A DNA stretch of 64,000 nt from Cryptomeria japonica (taxonomy: Eukaryota; Streptophyta; Pinopsida; Cupressales; Cupressaceae): the NCBI RefSeq assembly GCF_030272615.1, contig NC_081412.1, forward strand, positions 137,580,747 to 137,644,746, written 5' to 3'. The number at the start of each line of letters is the position of its first letter. Within the stretch, counting starts at the first letter, position 1. Positions 10,729 to 21,350 of the stretch are shown piece after piece. Made by a program: the position numbers and the translations under genes. The notes beneath the pieces are model-generated. The model ran no database searches. It was not told the DNA's origin and worked only from the letters and a program-made list of their open reading frames with translations.

Positions 10729-12398
10729 TTATCTTCCTTTCTCAGGGGTGATTGCTTTGACTCCTCCATCATTTCTTGCTTAACCTCTTCTTCTACCTGA
10801 GTTGTATTTTTAAGAGGTTGTTCACTTTTCCTCTGTTCACATCTAGTCTTGAATTGATCAATATTTTTCTTCCATAGAAACTGTATAAAAGCTCCTGATG
10901 TGACAAAATTACTGTCAGCTAGGAATTCTTCACTAGCTTGCTTAATAGTAAGGTCCATTTCTTGGCCCTTTAACTCACCATCAGTCAAATCCATTTCAGC
11001 ATTAGGTGGCTCTTCGGGCATCCCCTCTTGGGTCTCCTCATAGGTATAGGAAATCTCACCAAGACTCCCTAACTGCAATAATTGTTCAGCCACAGCTTGT
11101 TCATCTCCAATGTGGATAGGAGACTGAGATGGAGAATATTGAGGCTCATCAGTTTCAATTTCCTTTCCCACTCTATGCTTCTTAGGGGAATCCTGGATGC
11201 CAATGACATCTTCAATTTTCCTCTTCCCTTTTGAAGTTGAAGGCTCACCTGTCACTGGCATTATCATAGTGTACTTTGACCATTTGTGCATTACATAGTC
11301 ACCACGTGGGATATCTCTAGCAAAGGAAAGCTTATCCAATACCATCTTAGCCTTATCAGGCTCATTTTGCATTATGGCCTCCCTCTTTTCTTTTAAGGTC
11401 TGCATGAGATCTTCAAAATAAAAAATCAAGAATTTTATTTTCTCCTCAAATGGATTGAAGCTAGAAAAGGGGTCATAGCCAGTGTCAAATTGATGGATAA
11501 AATCAAGGGCTTTCTTATATGCCACCCACTTCTCCTTCCTTAGTTCTTTCTCATCTAAGTTGAATTCATTTCTAATCAGATCTTCTGGGAACTGAAATTG
11601 ATGTGGCCTACCTCTACACACTGCTCTTTTTCTGAACATGCCATTGAAAAAATCCTCGGGGTCTACAAATCTTGACACTACAGTAGACAACCTATATGGC
11701 TTAAAGAATTCTTCAAAAAATCTCCATCCACCCTTAGTGATCACAAAATGATGAGCCATGGTAATAGTTGGGAAAATAGTCCCTTTACCTCTATTGGTTA
11801 GCTCTGCTTCTTGTACTCCCCCAATTTGTCTCAGGACTTCTGCAATCCCTATCTTCAATGGGACCTGATAGGGTAGTAAAAAGGGGGTGCCTCTAAATCC
11901 AAACACTCTAAAAATAGTAGACACAGGGTACAAATATATGTCTTCCCAATTGTGAACAATCTTGATATCCTCTGCAAACTCCTTTGGTCTGAGAAACTCC
12001 AAAAGAGCCTTAGTAATTCTAGGGTTTTCTCTGCATAGAAGAATCCTAATTTTAGATTCAAAGCATCTATCAAAATTTAAATAACTTGCATCTTCTCTAT
12101 CCCAAGATAGAACAGTACTCCACAATTGTACTGGCATCTCCTCTTTATCCTTGACCTTAATCAAGTCCATCTCCTTTCCAAAATAATCAGCCCCTTTGAA
12201 CAGAAACATATGCATTAACACGGAGTACCATCCATATGGCCTATCCACCTTACCATTTTTTATTCCTACTAGCCCTTTATGAATTGCATCAACAAGGTAT
12301 GAGGCATAATCAAATGTTATTGCTTGGGAGGGGTTTAGAATTTGTGCAATCATTAACATATAATGGGGTTGGCATGTTCTTTTCAGCATCCTCTCCAA
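10722..12398 (-). pseudogene. Decayed opposite-strand gene, central part
   Basis: About 558 residues open. The first 25-30 residues do not look like the original frame: just upstream another frame reads GMYWALCQIFGEDAEKNMP and seems to be the true continuation, so a frame change lies near 12310-12340. Visible parts are an aromatic, compact domain (DYASYLVDAIHKGLVGIKNG, RPYGWYSVLMHMFLFKGADY), then KRKIED- and Glu-rich linkers. The overall style recalls plant proteins annotated as 'putative plant transposon protein' (Transposase_32) or plant mobile domain. That is a resemblance of style, not a match I can prove. Confidence 0.5.
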
Positions 12399-12561
12399 AA
12401 ATCTGGCATAATGCCCAATACATACCCTTAGCTCTCAGAGTGAATAGGTTGAGAGAGAATGGTTCCATTGTGCTGGGGCCTACAACTGTTAACCCCCCTA
12501 TCTTTACAAAGAATTCTTACAATGGGCCACTTCTAAGATGATCCCTTTGTGTGTTGTAAAC

Positions 12562-13044
12562 CTATGCTAACGACTCAAAGTCAATAGATTCTAACAAATT
12601 GGAGGACTCGCTAAGTTTAAACACTTTCCTGAATTCATCTTCATTTATCTCAATCAAGACTGATCCCTTTATGTTCCTGATGCATCTTGCCACAGAGTCA
12701 TAATTTTGTGCAATCAAGGCTAATAGATCTACATCCATAAAAACACCTGGGACCACAAGCTTTCCTACATCCTGCTCCCATATGCCATTCAAAGGAGCTA
12801 GGGAATTCCTTTGCCCAAAACCGACTTTGAAGAGTCCTAAGCCTGAAAATCCTATTTCAGGGTCCCTCAACCAATTACCCTTATCATAAAGGCCATCTCT
12901 AATTTTTAGATGAGGGTTCTTAGGTACTAGCTCTTTGGCCTTAGCCCCAGCATTGGTGAACATGGTTAATTGCTCTAAAAAATCATCACAGATATTTCGG
13001 TCCTGGTAATTCACTTTCCCTGTAAATTCTCTTCTGGGTGCCAT
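12562..13044 (-). pseudogene. Decayed opposite-strand gene, N-terminal part
   Basis: Begins at ATG 13044 (MAPRREFTGKVNYQDRNICD). It continues with GLGLFKVGFGQRNSLAPLNG, DVDLLALIAQNYDSVARCI and INEDEFRKVFKLSESS, a pattern seen at the start of Transposase_32 or plant-mobile-domain-like proteins (a D-E-F-x-x-VF motif after a hydrophobic core). It is followed downstream by further coding-like sequence in other frames, so this is the first piece of a gene of roughly 1,200 codons. The 5' side faces the CACTA repeat field. Confidence 0.5.
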
Positions 13045-13359
13045 TCTGGTCAAACAATTATACCACTAGAAGCTAGCACAGACCTCTAATGAAGTAATTC
13101 ACACAGCAGTATTTGAGAACAAACCAAGAGTTATCAAGAAAAGCACAAGAAACCTGATTATTCGCCTGAAGAAAATCACTCTGCAACAAACTTTGATGAA
13201 ACAATACTTAGCAATCAAGTTGATGCGGACTGAAAAGGGCAAGTTGGCATTTAAGTTTTTAGAAATTAACTCTGCATGCTTCGGCTTTATTTTCAAAATT
13301 AAATTCACCAAATCAAATTCAAAATTGGCTCCAACGGGTCATAATTTCTCTAAGTCTTT

Positions 13360-15080
13360 CCTCTGTTTCGCTCTTTCACTACTTCGCAGAACATAAAACC
13401 CATGCTCTTTTCTTTCACGAAACAATGATGGTCATTGGATCTCGAGAACTTACATCGCCTTTATCTCCATTTAATCTCTTTTCTTTAGTGTCGGGCCCTA
13501 CCTCCTTTTCGCCACTTCGTGAAGTTTAACAGTCGTGCACTTTTCCTTCGCGAGGCCGCGCCAAGCGTTAGATCAAACTCAAATCACCCGGCCTTTAACT
13601 CCAATCGAGACCGTCAATCCTTTTAACTAACCGTGCCTCATCTAGACGGCTAACGATTTTCACCATTTCATTGAGGTTAAGCTACGGGCATCTTTGGGTC
13701 ATGAAACAATGAGAAGCGTTGGATCAATCTTGAGATGAATGCCTTTTAAGTGGGCCCTTTATCCAGGAATTACTTACACCACTTGTTATCTGGTTAATAA
13801 ATGCCACATGGCAGTCGGCCATTAGCCCTGGAAACTCGTTTTGGTTCCACCCTTAATCTGCCACGTGTTCCCTTTTACTAATCCCACATAACTGTCGGTT
13901 ACACCTAGGCGGGCCCTCAACCACTTTTTTAAACCACGTGTCACGTCACTCCTCCGTGTGATTTCCACCTGGCTTTCGCGACTTCGCGAACATTATTCTT
14001 CGTTTGGCTTGCAGCCACAAAACCATGAGAACCGTTAGATCAAAATAGACCTGGTTTGCTTTTAACTTGATACCATGCCTGTCCCTTGGGCCCATCAGCC
14101 TTTTCGCTACTTCGCAATGACTAACTTGCCAGCATCTTATCTTCGCGAATTCATGCGAGCCGTTAGATCTCAAGAACTTGCTTGTTGTTTACTCTTTTTA
14201 TGACAACCTTGCCCGGACCCACTGCATACCGCCAACTGGGGTTACCACATTTACTACCACTCTTAGCGGGACCCTCCACCTTTTCGCTATTTCGTTGAAG
14301 GTATAGCTCGTGCATCTCCCAGCCACGAAACAACGAGAAGCCATTGATCTTTTTCCAAGCTCTACAAAAAGCTCTAAAAAAAGCGGCAGCTGTTATGCCA
14401 CGTCACTCCTCCATGTGATTTCCACCTGTCTTTCGTGACTTCGCAAACATTATTCATCATTTGGCTTGCAGCCACAAAACCATGAGAACCGTTAGATCAA
14501 AACAAACTTGATCTGCTTTTAACTTCATGCCATGCCTGTCCCTTGGGCCCATCGGCCTTTTCGCTACTTCGCAATGACTAACTTGCTAGCATCTTATCTT
14601 CACGAATTCACGTGAGTCGTTAGATCTCAAGAACTTGCTCGTTGTTTACTCTTTTTATGACAACCTTGCCCGAACCCACTACATACTGCCAACTGGGGTT
14701 ACCATATTTACTACCACTCTTAGCAGGACACTCCACCTTTTCGCTATTTCGCTGAAGGTATAGCTCGTGCATCTCCTGACCATGAAACAACGAGAAGCCA
14801 TTGATCTTTTTCCAACCCAATCATTCTTTAACCAAAGAAGACCACTTATCTCTGGGACCTGCCAAACCCTTTCGCCACTTCGTGAAGGTTAAAACACGTT
14901 CAACTTGATCTCACGAAACCACACTGTTCATCCGATTAGATGAAACTTGATCGGTGTTTAGCTTTGCTCCAAACCTATATGCTGGGTCCACCTTCGCCTT
15001 TTGCTACTTCGCGGAAACTAAGTTTCGAGCACTTTTTGGTCACGAATCAACGCAGGCCGTCAGATCAACAGAAAGTCGCA
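13360..15080. repeat. Field of degenerate modules in CACTA subterminal region
   Basis: About ten loose modules of 100-170 bases. Each has a TTTTCGCTACTTCGC-type block (for example near 13508, 14102, 14281, 14558, 14737, 14869) and a later ACGAAACAACGAGAAGC...CGTTAGATCAA block (near 13416, 13700, 14015, 14322, 14470, 15040). Many CTTCGCGAA-type short palindromes are present. Two larger copies, 13942-14356 and 14399-14815, are a tandem duplication with a 457-base period. The region is richer in GC than its neighbours. Confidence 0.7.
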
Positions 15081-15374
15081 TGATACTTATAAGGCCCAAC
15101 GGACATTAGAAAAGGCAGATTAAAAGCGAACAAGAATAAAATATTTAAAGGGACCGCCTAGGTAAATGACAAGGGGAGAACACTTTTATGATAAATGGAC
15201 CCATCGCTTAAGTGAATAAAGTAACGCCAAATTAGAAACCAAAAGGGCTTTTCTTAGGTATTGAAGCGACTTAAAACCTAAACCCTGAACCCCTTAGGAT
15301 TTAAAACAAATTGAAAGAACTTCCTTCCTTCGATGGCTCTTTTATATTTATTTTTTTTATAAAAATGATCATCG

Positions 15375-15581
15375 TTGGAATTATGACGAATACCAAGATT
15401 TCGACCGACGACTTCTTTGACCATCAGCAGAGTCCATTGGATTGTCGAATTTCCGACGGGCATGGCATCATCAACCAATCCGACGTCGAGTTTTTGATGG
15501 TGGATTTTGTCGACACTCCGACGAAAATTCGTCAAAAATCCGACAAACGGCCGTCGGAAATCATCTCCGAATGTACTAGTG
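15375..15581 (-). repeat. CACTA terminus with subterminal repeats
   Basis: Outer end CACTAGTACATTCGG (minus strand, from 15581). TCCGACG or its complement occurs near 15401, 15451, 15479, 15517, 15540 and 15552, including the head-to-head TCCGACAAACGGCCGTCGGA. Confidence 0.7.
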
Positions 15582-16022
15582 ACAGAACAAAGAAGGTGCT
15601 CCAGTCAGTGTATCTAGCACTCAACCAGAACTCATCTAGGCATTGTAGATGCTATTTCAGAGTTCAATCATTGTAATTCATCACTATAACTATCTTGTAA
15701 GTCAGTGAGACTTCCCTGAGGGTTGTAGCCTATCGGGTTATTGTAATTGAGCAGTGTGCCTGAATGTCTGTGCATTCCCATATTGTAATATTGTTTTTCT
15801 ACTGGCCATAGTGGAATAATATTGTGAGTTCAAATCCCACTATGGTTTTCCCCATTTGGGTTTCCACGTAAAATCTGGTGTTATGGTCTTGTGGTTGTTT
15901 GTTTTATGTTTCTGCATCGCAGTTTCATCTGTTTGCTTCTAATGGTTTAAAGTTAAGTTTGAAAATCTGCTAACTAGTAGATCACTGATTCACACCCCCC
16001 TCTCAGTGATCCTTGATTCTAA
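15582..16022. mobile_element. Copia-like LTR remnant
   Basis: Carries the phrases common in plant Copia LTRs: a CATAGTGGAATAATATTGTGAG stretch (15809 on), a CCCCATTTGGGTTTCCACGTAAAATC segment (15851 on), and a CACCCCCCTCTCAGTGATCC end (about 15992-16012). It begins abruptly at the CACTA end, so the CACTA element probably landed inside it. No Met-tRNA-type primer site follows, which suggests a 3' LTR or solo LTR. Confidence 0.5.
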
Positions 16023-16375
16023 AACTTTTATGATAAATAATGTATATCATTAATATTTGTATTTAATTGACCTCATCTCTCAAAGGTAGTTGAACCACAA
16101 ACATAATGAAATAAGAGCACATGTGTCTTTTGAGTCAACATGGAAGAGACCAAAAGAGATCTCAACGCTTTGCAGCATCCCCAAGTAGACTACACAAGGG
16201 ACAACAAATAGAATAATTGAAATTCAAATAGAAGAATGCCACAATAGATTCGCCCTTTATTACATTGCACCAATGGAGTGACAAGGGTCATCCAAAGAGA
16301 ACCTAATATAACACATCATTGGGGAAACACATTACAAATAATCAAGAGAGTAGAGAGTCTACGATATGAATGAAG
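16023..16375. other. Unassigned stretch left of element B
   Basis: No gene and no copy of the element B LTR is visible here. It may be the far end of element B's internal region or older flanking sequence. Confidence 0.3.
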
Positions 16376-17143
16376 CTAATCCAAAAAATCATTTGTCTCC
16401 CAATCTTGTTGAACATTGTTTTGGGAAGGTGGACAAGATGAAAGAGGAGAAACTTGAAACATGGTAGATGGAGCTACTGCAAGTTCCAAACAAGGACCAT
16501 GCTCTAATGATGAGTCACTTTGTCTGTCACTAGGAACTAGGATTAACATTTTTGATAATTGTTTAGATAAATCATTTTCAACATCAACAAGCTCATACAT
16601 ATAATTGGAATCATTAGAATCAGCATTGCTAGCATGAAAAAACATCATCATCCATTTCTTCATCCAGATTAATAAAAATAGAATCTCTAACATGAAAAGA
16701 GCATGAACCATCATTTTTTTAAGCATTTTTAATCTTGGTGATTTAGGTAGAACTTTCTCCCTAGGGTTAGGTGAAGGTTGCAAAAATGGGACCGTTAACA
16801 TTTGGTGTCTTTGATAAGGAAGTGGTTTGAAAAGAAAGTTCATGAGCCTTAGCACAACGTCTTCATTGGCGTTCTCTTGCACAACAGTTTCTTTTAGTTT
16901 TAGCCAAGGGTTGTGAAGGTTGAGGATCAATGGACATAGGTTTTTTTCTTCCTTTAAAGGGGGAAGAATGGGAGAAGGTATACTAGGTTGAGAAATAGGA
17001 GATGCCAAGCGCTTTCCTTTGTAAGATGTAGGAGGTGGGACTGTGGCATATATAGGAGTAGAAGGTCTAGGAAATATACCAAGTCCATCATGAGGAGGAG
17101 GAATAGGTATAGGGTCTCTAGGTTTACTCAAAGATAAGATCAT
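16376..17143 (-). CDS. Element B Pro-rich frame after the protease
   Basis: About 255 residues. The first third is Pro-rich (PIPIPPPHDGLGIFPRPSTP), followed by basic and acidic low-complexity parts. It occupies the place of the G-patch/linker part of element A. A short DGLGIFP segment is the only hint of a G-patch remnant. Function unknown. Confidence 0.35.
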   Translation of the reverse strand: MILSLSKPRDPIPIPPPHDGLGIFPRPSTPIYATVPPPTSYKGKRLASPISQPSIPSPILPPLKEEKNLCPLILNLHNPWLKLKETVVQENANEDVVLRLMNFLFKPLPYQRHQMLTVPFLQPSPNPREKVLPKSPRLKMLKKMMVHALFMLEILFLLIWMKKWMMMFFHASNADSNDSNYMYELVDVENDLSKQLSKMLILVPSDRQSDSSLEHGPCLELAVAPSTMFQVSPLSSCPPSQNNVQQDWETNDFLD

Positions 17144-17185
17144 CTCGTTTTTCCACTTTTGATAAGATAGAAAGAGAGCATCACT

Positions 17186-17479
17186 TCAAGGCTTAAAAGG
17201 CTCAATGTTTTTAGGCCAAAAGTAATCAAGGGTGAGATTTACACGTATCATCATGGGTTGGTACATGTTATTATTAATTGTTATGATAGCACCATTATGA
17301 GGGAATTTTAGACATTTATGAATAGTAGAAGGGATCGCTTTCATGGAAGAGAGCCAAGGATGTCCCAATTTCACATGAAATTGATCTGATCTAGGAATGA
17401 TAGTAAAATTCACATCTAAGCACTTAGTATCAACCTCACAAGAAGAGTAATAGAACCAATAGTATGGCAAGAGAAACAA
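17186..17479 (-). CDS. Element B retropepsin, C-terminal half
   Basis: Contains FHVKLGHPWLSSMKAIPSTI and KCLKFPHNG. This aligns by eye with the LLLGRPWIHSMQVVPSTLH...KFIYN segment of element A, that is, the second half of a Tat-type retropepsin. It is a fossil fragment of the element's own protease region. Confidence 0.55.
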   Translation of the reverse strand: MFLLPYYWFYYSSCEVDTKCLDVNFTIIPRSDQFHVKLGHPWLSSMKAIPSTIHKCLKFPHNGAIITINNNMYQPMMIRVNLTLDYFWPKNIEPFKP

Positions 17480-18255
17480 TCATACACCTTGACCACTACA
17501 TTAGATTTATCATATGTTACTTGATGCAATTGTAAAGTATAGAGATATTCTTCATTGATCACATTCACCATACGCACTAGATCAATGAGCACCCCTCCTA
17601 AGAGTATGTCTTTTATCTTTGCAATAATGTATAATGGGCCATCAAGTGCATCAATAGTCTCACTAGGATCAAAGATAATGCATAGATCTTTAGAATGGGT
17701 TTGTCAACAAGATTTAAAATATAATTAGACTCAACGCCAAGGTCATTAGGAGAATATGCAAGAGGCTCAGACTCAACCACAATAGTAGAATGGGAGGACA
17801 AAGAATTTGTAAAGATTTGGAGGTTTTGATTAGGAGGAGCTATAGATTTGCTTCCTTTGTCATTCACACCAACTACAGATATGGTATTGTTATCAATGAA
17901 TTCTTAAATCTTACTCCTTAACGTATAACACTTTTCAAGATCATGATCGAGTTGACGGTGATATTGGAAAAAGTATTTGGGGTCATGATAAGATGGCAAA
18001 GGTTTGGAGGTATAAATTGGCTTGATGAGAGGAAGTTTAAACACATTATTATTTATCAATTTCAACATTATGGTATGCAAAGACTCGGAAAGAGGAATAA
18101 ATTATTTTCTAAAGTATTTGGATAAAGGGGCCACACCTAATGTCGTGGCTACCACTTGAGTATCCCTTGTTCGGTTTAAACTTCACAAAAGATTGTTGAT
18201 CACTCTCATTCTTATCAACTGGAGCCATTGAAGGAGATGATTCAAATTGACTCAC

Positions 18256-18684
18256 TTAAAGCTGATAATTATTAAGCACTGCACACAACTGCGTAAAGAA
18301 AGTAAACTCGAAAAAGAGAAGCTTATCCCTAATATCTTTTTGTAAATTAGCAATAAAAATTCTTTGAACATCTTGATCAGGCATAGGATAAGTAATTTGA
18401 GAATACAAATGATTATATCTACCAATAAAATCAGTCACTTTCTCTTTAACTCCTTTCGTACAATGAATCAAATCAATCAAAGTAATCTTAGAACCAATGT
18501 TATTGTGAAATTGTTGAATAAAATAATTAGCTAATTGTTGAAATGGTGTAATAGAATAAGGAAGCAAAGAATAATACCATTGCAAAGATTTATCCTTAAA
18601 GGTTTGAGTAAACAATTTAGCCATAAGTCTTTGGTCATGAGCAAAGTTAGTACACAAAGTTTGAAATGTTTTCACATTAGTCAA
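18256..18684 (-). CDS. Element B Gag capsid-like region (Retrotrans_gag)
   Basis: About 142 residues with the retrotransposon Gag pattern: LFTQTFKDKSLQWYYSLLPY, then FQQLANYFIQQFHNN, then VTDFIGRYNHLYSQI, then IFIANLQKDIRDKLLF. The W-Y-x-S-L and F-x-x-R-Y spacing is that of Retrotrans_gag in plant Gypsy elements. Its role in a live element would be particle assembly. Element A shows no such domain. Confidence 0.7.
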   Translation of the reverse strand: MTNVKTFQTLCTNFAHDQRLMAKLFTQTFKDKSLQWYYSLLPYSITPFQQLANYFIQQFHNNIGSKITLIDLIHCTKGVKEKVTDFIGRYNHLYSQITYPMPDQDVQRIFIANLQKDIRDKLLFFEFTFFTQLCAVLNNYQL

Positions 18685-19145
18685 GGATCACTTTTTCCAT
18701 TGTACAACTCCATTTGAGGGACTTCCATATGTTTAGGAGGGATAGCAGGAACAATGGCATTAGATAATGGGCTCACTACATCAAATGTGGGCACATTAAA
18801 ATTGGATTGGGTAATGGAAGTCAATTGTTGTAGTAGGGATGAAATAGTTTGGGCTAAGTTATTGATGGTTGCTTTGGTGGATGGATTAAAATTGGACATA
18901 TCGGATTGTGATAGAGTAAAATTGTTGTATGTAGGCAAAGGTTGAGAGCAGGGAGGTGGAACACTATTATATTTTGGTATGGGAGACGATTGGGATACAA
19001 ATGGAAGACTCGTGAAAGGAGCTATATAAGAATTTTGATTAACAAGGTTGCCTGCTTGACTAACATGTGTAGGATCAACATTTTGTGTGGAAGTAGTCAT
19101 GATAGAATATGTAAATGTAGGCACACTAGGCAAGGATGTAGGCAT
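18681..19145 (-). CDS. Element B Gag N-terminal Ser/Thr-rich linker
   Basis: About 154 residues, low complexity and rich in Ser, Pro, Asn and Thr. It ends in KHMEVPQMELYNGKSDP, which is the usual entry into the Gag capsid region (P-x-x-x-F/Y-x-G-x-x-DP). It adjoins the capsid frame. Confidence 0.5.
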   Translation of the reverse strand: MPTSLPSVPTFTYSIMTTSTQNVDPTHVSQAGNLVNQNSYIAPFTSLPFVSQSSPIPKYNSVPPPCSQPLPTYNNFTLSQSDMSNFNPSTKATINNLAQTISSLLQQLTSITQSNFNVPTFDVVSPLSNAIVPAIPPKHMEVPQMELYNGKSDP

Positions 19146-19163
19146 AGGAATAGAATAATTGAC

Positions 19164-19640
19164 TTAACTAGTGGGTTGAGAGTAACCAAGGACTTCGGCA
19201 CAAATTTTGATAGGTGTGATATTAGTGTCAACAATATGAGAAAGGCCACACAACAAATCAACACCAATTTTATCACTTTGCACCATCCTTTTTAATCCTT
19301 CAATCAATGTGATTTTCTCACTTCCTGGATATTGTTGACTCATCCATTGTTGAATATTTTTAAATTCATTATCAATCTTCTCCAATTGGTCATTGGTAAC
19401 CCTAGTTAGTGATTTATTCTCATCACAAGAATTATGAAAAGAATGGGGATAAATGACATCATTTGTTGGGTTGGAGGAACCACCAACATTCTCATGAAAT
19501 AAGTTATCCAAATTAGGCTCCATATCCTTAGTAATTAAACCTTGGGAAGTCTTAATTCTACAACTTCTTCTCATGCGAATATTGTAGGTAGGACTAATGG
19601 TAACAAAACTCATGCTCAAAGGAGGGAAATTTGAATGCAC
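19164..19640 (-). CDS. Element B Gag N-terminus
   Basis: About 158 residues with an acidic, helical middle (VTNDQLEKIDNEFKNIQQWM) and a C-terminal segment ICAEVLGYSQPTS. It lies next to the leader after the primer-binding site and precedes the linker and capsid parts. No enzyme motif. Confidence 0.4.
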   Translation of the reverse strand: MHSNFPPLSMSFVTISPTYNIRMRRSCRIKTSQGLITKDMEPNLDNLFHENVGGSSNPTNDVIYPHSFHNSCDENKSLTRVTNDQLEKIDNEFKNIQQWMSQQYPGSEKITLIEGLKRMVQSDKIGVDLLCGLSHIVDTNITPIKICAEVLGYSQPTS

Positions 19641-19985
19641 AAATTAAACATTGTGATTAAACAATGCAAAATTTTGTAAAAGTGGTTGATTAACCAATTA
19701 ATTAAGCAATTTAATTTGTCAATTTGAAATATAAATTCCTTTTAAATCATAATAGAATAACATATCATAAAGATTAGACTTGAAAAATAGACTTAAAATT
19801 TTATGCAACCCACAAGTGAATTTTAGAACTATAAATTAGGGTTTTTGTGAAATCAACCTCTAAATTTATGTTATTCAATTGAAAATGAGATCTATGACTA
19901 CAAATTTTAATTTGAAAATGCATAAACAATCAGATATGAGATCACAAATCAAAAATTAAGGTGTAAGATGTTGGGTTCACCAAAA
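19641..19985 (-). other. Element B leader and primer-binding site
   Basis: AT-rich untranslated leader. At its right end, on the minus strand, TTTTGGTGAACCCAAC follows the LTR end. This is nearly the same primer-binding site as in element A. Confidence 0.6.
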
Positions 19986-21127
19986 TGTAATGGTGAGAAA
20001 ATTAAGGTTAGGGTTAAATTAAGATAATAAAGCCACTAAATGTCCTAATTTACCATTACATTAGGAAAAGATAGAATATAATAGATCTAACCTTGGTAAG
20101 TTAATATTTTGATCAGATTCTTGGCCTCCTAGATGGGGCTCTTTCTTCCCTAAATTGAATTGAATTTGAATTGTTAAAGATTAGAGTAAAATAGTGGATT
20201 ATTGAAGCAATTTGATAGAAACAGTGAGCTACAAATGTTGTGTGAAGCCACCAACCTGGATTTGAGCAGAAGAGGATGATTCAAATCTATTCCCAAAAGT
20301 TTGGCCTGATTCTTCGAGATCGTGTTGCTAGTCACCCTAGTCCTCTGAATTTCGCGCTGACAAAAGATGAACCTACACGTCTTTATGAATCTCGTTGATC
20401 CTCCCGAATGTAGCTTTGTACCTATTCTTGCACATAGTGAAAAGGGGTAAATCATTGACAATAGGATTTTTCATTAGGTCAAACCTTGGTTTTGGAATAA
20501 ACCTTGAATTTGAATTGAAAATGTAAATGAAGTACTATAATAAAGTATTATCTTTTTTAGGGAAAGGCTAAAAATGAATGAAAACCTAATGATATACCTT
20601 TAATGAAGTCTTATATGTCTTCACAAGGAATTAGGGTTTCATGTAGATAGTCTTCATAAAATATAGAACATGAATGTCATCTCCAATGCTTGACTCTTGA
20701 CTTCACTTCTGCTCCAATGTTTGATAGAATACTGATTGCTAGCTCACTTGAATTTGCTAGAGTCTAATTGATATTTTGAATTCATTAAGTGATTGCTTAG
20801 ATTTGAAATGAGATGACTAGACCTCCTTTTATACTTACTGGTCAAAAGAAATGAATATCCGACATGAGATCTAGGTCCATGCCCAAATTAGGTGACCATT
20901 GTGAAGCCCCAAAATGGGCCCTTTTTGAGAGGATCATGGCACTCAACCTAATGGTCCTAGAAATCAAATCTCCGGGATCAAGGGGAGACAATGTAGATAG
21001 TGAAAAGTTGTGTTTGATAGTTGATGTGAGCAAAATAAGTGCTACAGTTAGGTGTGAGAGGATGAAATGCCAAAGTGAGGCCTAAGTCAGGAAACAATTG
21101 TAGGTGAGTACTATTTAGAATGCTACA
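19986..21127 (-). repeat. Element B 5' LTR (1142 bp)
   Basis: On the minus strand it starts TGTAGCATTCTAAATAG at 21127 and ends ACCATTACA at 19986. It begins TG and ends CA and is followed by the primer-binding site. The start resembles that of element A (TGTAGCGTCGTAAATTG). Confidence 0.6.
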
Positions 21128-21137
21128 TGTCCATGTT

Positions 21138-21350
21138 TTTTATTAGATAAGTAGATATTTTGAAAGGGCCTTGATCCCTTGAACAAAGATAAAGATGAAG
21201 CATTAAGCCCAACAAAACACCAAACAACAGCACTGAATAACAACTAGACAACAAGAAATAAAGCAAAACAAAAACAATTAGAAGTCTTGGCCAAAGACAA
21301 GGTAGACCCACCCAAAATCAAGGTGGTTTTAAAAATGTTCCAAAGAGATT
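21138..21350 (-). other. LINE 3' untranslated region
   Basis: On the minus strand it is T/G-rich (TTGTTGTCTAGTTGTTATTC) and runs into GGGATCAAGGCCCTTTC and a CTAATAAAAAA tail. This style is shared with the insertion at 48749-50519. Confidence 0.5.

Larger units (their letters stand above)
6652..15581 (+). mobile_element. CACTA (En/Spm) transposon, right-hand part
   Basis: The right end is read from three signs. On the minus strand a terminus CACTAGTACATTCGG starts at 15581. Next to it are clustered TCCGACG motifs in both orientations, the kind of subterminal repeat typical of CACTA elements. Inside lies a Transposase_24-like gene, a protein type carried by plant CACTA elements. The left terminus is outside the window, and element A interrupts the transposon at 6651. 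Bases ACA follow the end at 15582; the matching 3-bp target copy cannot be checked here. On the opposite strand it carries a decayed gene of unknown origin (9415-13044). Confidence 0.65.
16376..21127 (-). mobile_element. LTR retrotransposon B (Gypsy, Tat-like, no RT)
   Basis: Minus-strand element with one LTR (19986-21127), a primer-binding site like that of element A, a Gag capsid-like region, a retropepsin region and a Pro-rich tail. No reverse transcriptase or integrase is seen, and no second LTR is found on the left. It is a broken, older copy with several breaks in its frames. Same general design as element A but clearly diverged. Confidence 0.7.
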
